Assembly: GCF_022539665.2 (NCBI RefSeq)
Contig: NC_081334.1
Span: forward strand, 2,294,001-2,358,000
Direction: 5' to 3'
Source of the DNA: Daphnia carinata
Taxonomy: Eukaryota > Arthropoda > Branchiopoda > Diplostraca > Daphniidae
DNA: 64,000 nt
Shown here piece after piece: positions 24,671-35,900 of this stretch. Every line of letters begins with the position of its first letter. Positions within the stretch are counted from its first letter, which is position 1. A model generated the notes under the pieces. That model had not been told where the DNA came from. It saw only the letters and a program-made list of their open reading frames with translations, and did no database searches. The position numbers were made by a program, and so were the translations under genes.

Positions 24671-24676
24671 AATAAA
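24671..24676 (+). terminator. polyadenylation signal for Rubicon
   Basis: AATAAA about 200 bp after the Rubicon stop. It is the first such hexamer on this strand after POLR3K, as expected if the three genes share one 3' end. Confidence 0.6.
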
Positions 24677-24889
24677 TGCAAGGTACAAGACAAATTCACT
24701 CGTTCGTAGTCAAATCATTTTTCAAGTCATTTGCATTATTGGTTCAAAAATAATAGTTGGCTTTTTAGGTTGCCCTGTTTGTATCAGCAATGTTCTCGAA
24801 TCAGGAGATTGGTGTGGCTAATTTGGGTCGTGCTATTAGGCAAGCAGAATAACATTTTTAAAAAAGAAAATTTTTGATTCAAGTTTAAT

Positions 24890-27800
24890 TTAATTTTTAC
24901 TTTTACAGCCTCCTTGGTAGATGGTGATATCATCGACAGCAAATCCGCCGTTGGATGCCCGGCCTTCGTACACGAGTTTCACTTCCTGACCAGAAACGTT
25001 TGTGCCATCGCTTTCCAGCTCCACTTGGCTATTATTAGAATTTTTGCTACGTTATGAAACACGTCTCAAGAACGCATGTTTATTCCTAGTAAAACTAACC
25101 CAAAATTCCAATCGGGACGGGTGCTTTCCAGCTGGACGACACGCAACATCCATATTTCTATTTTTCAACAATTTTTGAAGGTTATCACGAAAATCAAACA
25201 ACATGTCCTCATTAAAATAAGAAATCCTTCACTGGGAAAGCCGTACCTTTTTCAAAGCCGCCGACACTGTCCATCATGAGGACTCTCAACTGAGTCGTAT
25301 CTCCTGCACCGAAGGCTGCGAACCAAAATGTCAAACAGAGGCGTGGTCGACCAATGCCTCCGGAAGTCATATTAGGACCGACTAGACGGATCACCTCTTG
25401 CCTATTCTGCTGGCTGAACACGTCAAAGTAGACATATCCACCTAAGAAATGTGTTAGGCAGAAACAAAGCTTCAATCATTCATGCAAATTGAACGTTATA
25501 ATGTAAATTACTTGGAGCTCCGAAAGTGTGGTCAGGTAAATTAGCCGGTCGGCGGGCAGCAGTAGCCAATCGCCAATCATTATCTTGACGAACGCCGGTT
25601 GCGTTGGCGGTACTACGCCAACTGCACATGTCACGATCGAAATTGCATTCAGTTGCCATGGGCATTGCTTGATTGGGGTGCGCTGAATACGATGGCATCA
25701 TCAAAATTAAAATTTGTTCGTGCAAAATCAAATGATTTCGTTTTTACTTGAGCAACTTCCCTCGTAGAAACTAATGTCATCAATGGAAATGGATCCTGCA
25801 CCACGACTCGAACCCCACAGTCCCTCGATGACCACCTTTGATTTTCGTGGGAGATTGTAAATGAAAACAAACAATCAAAGACAGGTTCTGTTTTTTGACT
25901 TATCGATTGCTAAGCTTACTCGGTAATTTCCGGTTTGTTGGATTAATGCTCGTCCCATTTTCCATACACCAGCTTGATGGTTGTGAAGCCTCCAAATGGC
26001 AACCATTTGGCCCAAAAAGGGAAGCCCAGAAAACGCCTCTTCCCTTCGAGTGTAAACACGTAAAGAACCCAAACTAGGCCCCGTTGGATCAATGATTGGC
26101 TCGTTCATTAAGTACCTACCAACATGACCAGCTTAGCTTCTATTTCATATTAATAGCATAGCAAATAACAATAATGTACAAAGGTAGATTAGATACCAGA
26201 ATGTCATGCAACGCATATCCATTTTGCCGGCCGTGACGTTAAACGGCCGAGAGAAAAGCAAAGCTCGATCACCTGGTCGTTGAACAGGACTTCGCCCTGG
26301 ACTCATAACGTAACCTGACCATCAAGTGATATTTGATTTACGTGATAGAATTCAAATGCTATTATGTGTTAACGCGTCTGACCTTTGCTTGTGTACGTTG
26401 TGTGGTCCTTAACGAATTGCAACCGGCTGTTTTCCGCTGGATGACGAATCCAATCGATATCGTCCACATTTTCACGCGTCACAGCGTTCGTCCATCCGCA
26501 TTCGTCTGCTTCAAAGTTACAATCATTCTGCTGCGTGGAAGCCGCTGCCGCCTGAGGCGCACTAGGACACGGTCCAGGATCGAAAGAGACATCATCAATG
26601 GCGATATCACCCAAATGATTTCGACCCGTCGTTGCTTCGAATGCAATCTTCGAGAAAAACATTAAACTTACAAATCGTTTATTCAAAAACAAACGATAAG
26701 ATATTCTTACTCGGAAAATGATGTTAGATGAAACGGTAATTTGTCCCTGATGCCAGTTGTTGCTGGACTCTCCGGTCAAGGACCAGAGTTCCCTGTTTGA
26801 AATGTCTGAACCAGGTGGGCCGAATAACTGAACCACTTTCAGCATGCCTATGCCATTGCCAAACATGTGCGTCCAAAAGCGTAAACAAAGCGGCTGGTCG
26901 GGATCTAAGCAAACGAAGCATTTTCAAAACATTCTTTTTTGGCAGAATAGAGTTTACGATTTTTCACCAGTGGGTTCCATGGATGGTGATAGCAATCTAG
27001 CGCGATCACCTGGCCTCCGAGGATAGCCGGAGTCGATGTAGGCGTAACCGCGAGAAAGATGGCCGGCAATGGGTCCCGTGACCGCATTTAAGCTTCCCCT
27101 TCCCTAGTAATGGTGAGAAAATAATAATAAAATGAATAATAAAAAATAAAAGCCCAAGCTTAGTGTTACGAGATTCCAGTCGAAATCATCATCCTGGTCA
27201 TTGCTCCATCCGCAAAATCCGCCATCAAAGTTGCAATGACCAAGGCAGGGATCCACCATTAAAGTGTCGGGATTCTCATTCAGAGCCTTTTCGTTTTCGT
27301 CTTCCTTCCAGGTACCGAGATCCACATTGTCCAGCACGAAATGTCCGCGCAGACGTCGCTGACTCTGAGCCGAGTGGTCGACTACTGCTTCAAACGCCAA
27401 CTGATGGATAAACGCAAGACAAATGGACAGGTTAATTGATGCTGATGACTTTCGATTTTTTCAGTTCACCTGATGAGGTTGGCCGTGACTATACAGGACT
27501 GCAGCCATTAACCATTTATCGTTAGCATCACTCCGCCCCTCCCAGAGAACTTCCCGCCGTGGCACGAGCAGAACCGTGTCGTTCGCCATTTGATGAACCA
27601 GTTGGCTCTGACGTAATACTAGGCGAAGTCTGTCTGCGCTCGGGCCATCCATCGCGTACCTGGTTATATTTATACGTCATTCAAACTGTGATGGTTAATG
27701 ACATTTTAGCTCGTCATTGTCACTCACTGGAACACGACGCACCGCCCTTCCGGCAACGTAGCGTTGATCATAATGCTGGACAACTTGACGGTTTCGGCAA

Positions 27801-28980
27801 CTCCTCTCAATGTGTCCATCAACAAGTAACCACCTTTAGTTCAATATGTCAGTTACTCTCAGATTTTTGAAAGAAAGAATTAAAACATGATTGATTACCG
27901 TCTTGATCTCCTGAAGCGTCAATGGATGGACCTCCTCGGAAATAAGATGTTCGACCGGATGACAGTTGCCAAACTGGGACGTGTGATTCAATAGATCCTA
28001 CGGACTCGACGTCGGTCAGGTTCCAATCGCATCCGGTCAGCTCACGACCACGGCCAAACGAACATTGGCCTACACAACACAAGCAACGCTTAAACGATTA
28101 TCATATTATGCCATCCGTTTGGAAGGCGATTTAAATAATACTTGGTGTCATTGAAGAGGACGTCTGTCTGGCAACTCGATCCTAAACGAAAGAGAATGAA
28201 ATACGAACTCAATGAATTAAAATTCTGGTCAATCAACGCGGTCACGTTCGAATGCAACCGGTAGTTAGTCAGCGTTTTAACATTAACTATAACCTAGCAT
28301 ATCTGGGGCAGTATAATGAAACGTATCACGAGAGAGGAGGGGAAGTGTCAAGTGTGACGTCATGCAAACTTGCTTAAGCCATGGCTGTCGACAATGAGCG
28401 TGACCATCAGACCCCGCCACCGGATCTGGAGCGGAAACAATGAGAGTGGACATTTTCCTTTTCACCCCGGCAGAAATTGATTGTTATATATGATTTTTAA
28501 AAAAATTGTAATGACAGTTATGGGCGTGTCTATGATACTACCGTGTCACCATGAACAAGATCAACTCCACCCGGTAAATAAAAAAAAATTAACTAAAATT
28601 CCGTGGAGGCGCTGGCATCTACAACACGCAAAATAGCCGCCATCACCAAGAGTGTATGTCTCCTTTGTAATCAATTCTGTTTGGTATTACACTACAAAAA
28701 TGGCAAAACAAACAAATCCGCTTCAAAATAAATGTGACTCACTTCAAAGAAAAAGACCTCGATGGATATAAAAAGAAATAGTATCCCAAAGGAACATCTA
28801 AAATATGTAGCCTAAGATCCGCTCCTCTGCTAGACTGTAACATGTAAATGTTTGAGGACTTACCACTACGACGGATGAAGAATTGAATACGTCTGCTACA
28901 CGGTCCGCTGGAAGTATGTCTCCATGGCAGTGGCCAACGACGGCAAGGAAAGAGATGACCAGCAAGTATGTCTTTGACAT
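24890..28980 (-). CDS. secreted protein with four MAM domains
   Basis: Sixteen exons, high to low: 28980-28864, 28181-28142, 28069-27899, 27833-27728, 27659-27470, 27400-27170, 27103-26968, 26904-26711, 26647-26383, 26314-26197, 26115-25920, 25835-25748, 25682-25512, 25441-25247, 25157-25100 and 25028-24890. All phases agree, giving 804 residues. Residues 1-20 are a signal peptide (MSKTYLLVISFLAVVGHCHG). The MAM domains, each opening with a C.F....C.W motif, lie at about 55-238, 263-421, 437-617 and 630-800. Repeated hallmarks are YxxxD..., R...L.SP, a W+..V strand and a closing AIDD(I/V)S/T. There is no transmembrane segment, protease or LDL-A domain. MAM domains mediate extracellular adhesion or oligomerisation; a ligand cannot be inferred. 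It is convergent with Rubicon, with about 420 bp between stops. Confidence 0.9.
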
Positions 28981-30767
28981 TTTTCCGATTCTAGGAAGGT
29001 TCGGGAAAAAAATAGAATACGTCTAGAAGCATGTCGCTCCAAATATCAACTGAGCTAGTATTTTTCTAATTCAAAGTGAAATTAAACTATAATAAGTATG
29101 AGAAAAAAAAAGAAAGGCAAAGCCAGCCAACAGTAAAATAGTAATACACAAACAAAATTTATTTACACTTGTGATGACTGAAGCGACAGGAAAACAGTGA
29201 AGGCCTGGCCCGTGATTGCAGGTAGTTATAACTGAATGAAAATGTCATTCCGCTTTTCAAATCGCCCCGCCTGTTTCTTTCACAAATTTTCGGTACCGTA
29301 ACTACAAACTCCACCTCTTTTCCCGCAACCCCTTTTTTTCCATTGTGAAAAATGTCGCTTTTGTCTGAACCTTTTAAAATAACACTTTCACTTTCATCCC
29401 TTCACTGTTTTTGCGCAAAATGTTATGTTTGCCCTTCTTCAAACATTTAAAAGGATACATTGGTTTGAAAAGCCTGGCGGCGAGGGAGCAGTTTGCATTT
29501 TTTTCGTGATCGATACCGAGACGTATGCGTTGAAGAGGGGAACGCCAGTCGTTACGGCATCGATTCGGCAAAAATATACTGTTGTATATGCGCACATGGA
29601 GCGTCGGCGTCAGACGGATCCAGCTAAGGGGAGAGGGTGGTCTAACGTGCATGACGCAGGCGAGCCGCAGTCGCTGTCGGGACACGACGCAGTTTTAAGA
29701 TGGCCTGCCCGATCGCATTTGGTTCCAACTTGGGATGCCGATCAGTGTTTTTTTTGTTAACGGCCATGTGTTTTTTCTTCGGTTCGTTTCGATTTGTTTT
29801 CGGTCTAAATCCGATGACCGACCGCTCCCTGCCGTCCGAGGCCATGTGAGTTTTTTCGGCCACTCTTTTTTATTCTCGTTCATTCCCGCCACTGTCGGTT
29901 TTATTGCACTCGACTTGATCCGCTTTGACCTTCAATGGCTCTCTTCGCTTCCTACCATGTAGACGACTAATCACCAACTAAGAGAAAAGCACGTTACAAA
30001 GAAATGATGCGTTCGTTTAAAAAAGGAAAACCGTGTATTTAAGTTCTAGGACACACGAATATCCGTGACGACTTCTTTGTTATTACTGTCATTTTTTTCG
30101 GGGTTATTGATTTTTAGACACACCAAAGGATTGCATGTTGGATTTCAAGCGTAATCTAGAGCCCCGACTATGCACTAGCTTTTATGTTGGGGAGCCGAAA
30201 AGAGACGCCACATGCTATATGAACTATCGCACCGTTTTCTGGCCTACTTTCAGTGTACACAATGTATTTTGGATCTTATCCACCAAACATAACCCTTCTT
30301 TTTTCAAGAGGATACGTTCTTCTTTCTTGTCCAAAGCGGCGCCCTTCTTTGTCAGGGGCGATATTCTGGAAAAATAAGGTCGTTTATCTGATAGTAAGTT
30401 TGATCGTGCGAGGATCCAGCTTTTCGTCGAAATCCAGCCGAGCTTTCGCACCTACAATAAAATATTTGAAACCTTTAAAACGACAAATTTACATTACGGT
30501 GCCGTAAAAACAGGGATCATACGTTTAAAGCACGCTGTCTAGAGAGACACAGAGTCTTGAATGCTTCCATTAAGATCAACATGTTCAACGGTTTATTCCA
30601 CGTAAAAAAGTTTACAATAATTTTTCTGGGTTGCTTTACAACAAAAAAAAAAAAAAGCTTATTTGGAACACAAAACAATTTTTTTTTTTTTTTTTTTACA
30701 TTTTGAAGGGTAAACGAGCAGTCGATTTATGAAAGAACGCTTTTTGTGCGAACAAGGAATAAGGCTG
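28981..30767. other. intergenic region, no gene found
   Basis: Between the 5' end of the MAM gene and the 3' end of NSMCE4. Contains A/T runs (a long T run near 30677-30697) and no coding sequence I can support. A 5' exon of the plus-strand calcium-channel subunit gene could lie here but was not identified. Confidence 0.4.
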
Positions 30768-32122
30768 TTATTCGTGACGAGGCCGCTTATGGAACGTTGT
30801 ATTTCTCGACTTGGGATCTATGGCTGCGCTAGTTAGACGCAGTCCTTTGCAGATTGCCTGCGTAATTAAAGATAATTGTTTGATCTACTGTGTTAATATT
30901 TTACGGAGACATTTTAGCCAACGTACCTGCCACGTCTCTTTGTCTAGAGACAATATCAGTTGTTTTTTGCTCACTGACGTTTGAGACATAGTTTCACGAT
31001 GCCTTCTATTTACAACACTTAATGACGGCAAACCATTCTCACCGTCTGCGATTAGAATTATGTAGTGAACGAATAATGTGCTAATTTTAGGCATGGGCGA
31101 TAAAAATGTTTACCTTCGTCAATGGCGACGAAACCATCTTTGATTAAAAAACTAACGTAGAAAATGTTCTCTACCGAATTGGAGAATGAGGTAGGATCCA
31201 TAACGAAACGGTAAAAAGAAATAGGTTTCCTGTCGTTCGCCTTGAACTCTTTTACCAAGCAAGACATGATATACTCAACATGCTTAGCCACTTTACTGTT
31301 TTGATCTTCTTCCGAAATTTCGGTTAACTTTTTTGGCTGCAACTGCTGGGCAACGACCTAATATTTAAAAAAATTATAAATTTACGTGGGGCAATGAAAG
31401 GTATCAGTCATTTGGATATACTTTTTCTTGAGTGCGGGGTTGTCGTTGGCGTGGTTCTTTGCGAACAGCCTCTACATTGGTAAATGTAAGAGCACCAAGT
31501 AAAGGTTTTAAAGGAACACAGTGATTGAAATGAGGTTGAATCATGTTGTCTAATTTAACCTTTGTGGTTTCATTGAGTGATTCAGACTGACTGCTCTCTT
31601 CGACGTTCATTAATCTTACCTATAAAAAGATAAAATGATTAGCCTTTGGCATTCAAATTTGAATTAAATGGTCATACAATCCTGTTGGCAAAATCAGCGG
31701 CTCTGAAAGTCCAACTACTGGCAGCAACTCTCCTTATCCTCTGATGATTGATGGTAGCAAGCTTGCAAAAAGCAATCATGTCCAGCCTTGCTTGGGACAC
31801 ATCAACAGCTTTATCATTATCTCCGCCTTTGACATCTGCAACAGAAATATTTTTTAGTGATCAAATCGAGATTGATTAGAACTTGACTTACATTCTGTAA
31901 AGATTTCATCCAGCAAAGCAATTTTCTTATCAAGAGAAGTGTTTCCAGGTTCAGTAAGGTTCAGGTTGTCCACTGTCACCAACAAAGTATTGATATTAGA
32001 TAAACATAGACAAAAGAAGCCACAAATCACAACTCACAGTTGAGGTCCTCAATTATTTGTTGAATTTGCATTCGGGCATCTGCCTCCATTTCACCAACAG
32101 ATTGTCGGTGTTCCGCTGCCAT
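30768..32122 (-). CDS. NSMCE4: SMC5/6 complex kleisin NSE4
   Basis: Seven exons, high to low: 32122-32038, 31972-31892, 31835-31678, 31619-31422, 31357-31114, 31045-30927 and 30857-30768. They encode 324 residues with consistent phases. NSE4 is the kleisin that bridges SMC5 and SMC6 heads in the SMC5/6 complex used for DNA repair and chromosome maintenance. The C-terminal winged-helix signature is clear: FYRFVMDPTSFSNSVENIF, then SFLIKDGFVAID and GLPSLSVVNRR. The N-terminal part has the helical KIALLDEIF...R.AASSWTFRAADFANR segment that contacts the SMC5 neck. It starts at the ATG at 32122 (MAAEHRQSV). The family is usually 300-400 residues. It lies just upstream of the alpha2-delta gene, divergently arranged. 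Confidence 0.93.
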
Positions 32123-32951
32123 CCCTTTCGTTTTTAAGCATCGGTTTTTGAAGGAAACAGAAAAAAATTGGTTTCTGATCACAACCTACACTTTCAAACT
32201 CACCCATACATTTGTTCTCGTTTCATGTCACCTATGATGGTCAAGGCGGGAACCGACTAACTTGCCACCTGGTGACTTTTCAAACCATATCTGTCTAAAA
32301 AGCGGTGGTACTCAGTGCTGCACCAAGTGAATCAACAATGCACTAGAACTGGCACAGTGTGATCCGTTGTAGTTGACACATCTAAGTTAAAAAAAAAAAA
32401 CTATATAAATAATATCAGATCATTTTCGGGACAACTCTGTAAATTATTTTAACATTGATAATCAAGTAATTAATTTCGCGATTTGACTGGAAAGCCTGCA
32501 GTGTCATATTCCAACAATGGAGATGTTATATTAAAGCATTTTTAAAGCAGAAAAGAATGGGCGATAGGCCTAGGCCACTGTAGATGAAAAATCTCTCCTT
32601 CCCCCTAAAATTTCGAAAAATACACCAGTGGTGTGACCTTAAGACTGTAGAAATAGATTCTTTAGAAAGGCACATTAGAAAATTTTCTTTTCGTGGCAAA
32701 ATGCGCCCATTATTCAAGTTACCGATAATAACTCTACCTTTTCGGTGACACCCTCCTGGTGAAACATTTTACCTCAAGTGGTCACGTTGTCAGGACTGTT
32801 TACGAGATTCGGTTTTCTACGGTAAAATCAATGTTTAGAAAAATAAACATCGTTACAAAGTTTTCCTGTATTTCAAACTAATGTTATGTCTCTAAAGCAT
32901 GAACCAAGCAAAGATAATTAACGTTTAACGAGAATGTTGGTACATTTGCAG
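32123..32951. other. intergenic/5' region between NSMCE4 and the alpha2-delta gene
   Basis: It should contain the NSMCE4 promoter and perhaps the first exon of the plus-strand calcium-channel subunit gene. I could not find a signal-peptide exon with a donor that fits the phase required at 32952. Confidence 0.4.
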
Positions 32952-35900
32952 GATCCATGACCTTGGATTACGGATAAGTCAAGGCCTGATCAACCTCATT
33001 AATGAAGCAAGTGGTAAAAATGAACTGTCAAAAAGATACGACAGCCAAAACGCGTTCTTTCTGGAGCCAGTACACGGGGAAGATGTTTTGGAGGAGGCCA
33101 TAGAAAAACTGGAGCCCATGTTTCAGCGTCGAATTCGAGCCGTCGAGGTAGGTCACTCTTCATCAACCGTTGAATGCGAGTATAGCCTTTTCGTTTCGAT
33201 TGAAAGGACATAACCATTAGAGCCGAAGAACTTGCGATGGCCCACGAATACGACGAACAACCTCAATCCAATCAAGTGCAGTTCATCAACGGAAAGGAAT
33301 GGGACGATCCTGCATTGAACGATTCTTCTATGGTGAATGCCTCACAGTTCGGCCACGCTTTCTTCGTTAATACTAACTCCTCTGCTGTTCACCTGCCACT
33401 TCACACCTACGAAGGCTGTAAGTAACCATTTGGAATTGGGCCTAGTACCTTTAAGGCGACAACGAATTATTTCTCGTGCGCTATCTCCCGTGTAAAAACT
33501 TCAATCCCATAGACGTAGCTTTACTAGCTGCCAATGTTCTCTTAATCGTAACGCTGCCATGAGTGGCGTTACGTCATATAGTAACAGAGAGCTCTTGCCA
33601 AAATAACATTCAGTGGCTTTTTTTTTACGTTGCTCAGTAGTATTTTAAAGGAATGCACCACGCAGTAGTGTATTTATACTAGTCTTTCTTGGCACTCGTT
33701 TGGTTATGATGCGTGAAAAACATCAATTGTCTCGTTGTCATATCTTCTCACACTTGTCCTGCATATTGATATGACAGGATGTAATGAGAAAAAAATGTTT
33801 CCGCCCACATTCCAAGAAAACAAATTATCGTTGGTTGTCCCCATCATCCTGATGGTAAAAAAAAAAACTCATTTTGCTACTGACAGCTGAAATGAGTCAA
33901 TTTCCCTTGAGTCTCAAGTAAAATATGCTAAATGTTTAAGATCCAAACTCTCGAAGTGACATGGTTGAGATATTCAATGTTATCATTGTAATCCATAGTT
34001 TTTTGTTATTGGCATCTACATCGTTAAATTTCATGTTTTAGGGATGTGGCATCGATTCAAACCCGTCTGGTATGAGGGTAAGTTTGATATTTCTTGGATT
34101 ATACAACCCAGTTCTTTGTTTCACGTTAGTTCTGAGTCTTGTTTTAATATTAACAGATGTAGACACAATAAATGCAATGATGTGGACTGACCGGCTAGAC
34201 GACATTTTCGCTGAAAATCTCAAACGGGACCCTTCCATCTACCAGTACTTTGCCAGTAAAGAAGGCGTCCTTCGCTATTTCCCTGCTCATAGGTACCACA
34301 TTTCATAGATTTCAAGTATAGAATAAAACTGGTATGCAATAAATGCCGAACGTTTCTTATCGCAATGAACTCACGCAGATGGAGAACTCACGTCAATCAG
34401 CACGACAATTTCGATGCTCGTCAACGGCCGTGGTTTACTCAAAGTATTTCGTCTGCAAAGGATCTTTTAATTTTAATAGACGTGTGAGTTACACGTACAA
34501 AACATATTTTACTTCATCCAACTTACGATTTTCCGTCCATGATCTCTAATTTAGGAGTGGCAGTATTCACGGCCCTACGTTTGAAATCCTGAAAATAACA
34601 GTAAAACGATTATTGGGCACTCTTACCCAGCACGACTATTTCAATGTTCTTCAGGTATTTATTTCTTTGTTGTCGTGTCTTTCTTAAAACGTTACTAGTG
34701 ATTTGTTGTAAACAACAGTTCAACGAGACGGTATCATGGCTTCTGCCTTGTTCTGAATCGTTAATGCCGGCCACTACTAGAAATAAGCGGCTTATCTATC
34801 AGGCACTAGACCATATCGTACCGTCCGGTAAAGCCAGTTTTGCCAATGCCCTTAATTTCACGTATCACTACATTCTAGAGGTATGTTTAAGCTCTCCGTT
34901 TGCTCACCACACGTCTTTGAAATTCTTGTTTCAATGAACTGTAAATAACACGTTCTTTTTTACAAATCCAAGTTGGATGACTCCCGGAATAGTAAACAAA
35001 CATCCGGCTTGGACAGCAGCAATTGCCATCTGGCAGTTGTACTTATAAGCGATGGCGGTACGGAATTCCCGGCAGATCAAGTCGAAATGATCACCAATAA
35101 TTCGGTGACGAGGCAAACACGTTTATTCACGCTTGCGGTTGGGCCGGTAAAAAGAAAAACTAAACAGACTTTAACTTTAAGGACAAAGCGAATGTTTTTA
35201 TTGATTGTTAAAATTAAATTAGCATCCAATTCCGACTCTCAATTTGCGAAACATCTCGTGTTCAACTAACGCTTTTCATGGAGCCATCCTGACTTACGGC
35301 GCCATCCAAAGCAAAGTCCAGGTAAAATTTCATTTTGCTTCTTCGTTTGATCAAAGAAAATATGTTGACTTGATATATTTATGCGTGCCAATGTTAATTC
35401 TACAATTATAGGGTTATTTGCAAGTACTCAGCCGACCACTGGCGCTTTCGCAAGATAGTTCGCTCATTTCTTGGAGCTTACCTTACCAAGACGCCGCAGT
35501 AACTTAACATTTCATTTAACTACCATGCGAATTTTGAAGCCCGTTTTGTGAACATGAAAGTCCATATCAAGTTTAACCATTTCAGGGTTCTGGAACAGTG
35601 GTGACCGTCTCCAAACCCGTTTTTCATCGAGGTGAAAATGTGAGAATTCCTGTTTAAAGAACTAATTACGTGGAGTTATCTTTAATAACGTATTTGCTAA
35701 CATTCTACGTAAACAGCTGAGCCAATCACTGCTCGGCGTAGCTGGAGTAGATATACCAATATCCAGTTTCGATGTGGCCCTACCAGATTCACAACTGGGT
35801 TTTGGCGGCCACAAAATGGTAGTGATGGGTGGCACAGGTAACGTCGTACATCATTCCCAACTGGAAACGCAAAATTCCTACATTGAGGTGTGACTTAGAA

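Noticed and set aside
28283-28465. 60-codon frame inside intron 1 of the MAM gene
   Set aside because: Its phase and position do not fit the exon chain; exons 1 and 2 (28864 and 28181) already join in phase without it.
29425-29760. 111-codon plus-strand frame in the MAM-NSMCE4 gap
   Set aside because: No motif, and a phase or signal peptide suitable for the missing alpha2-delta first exon is absent.
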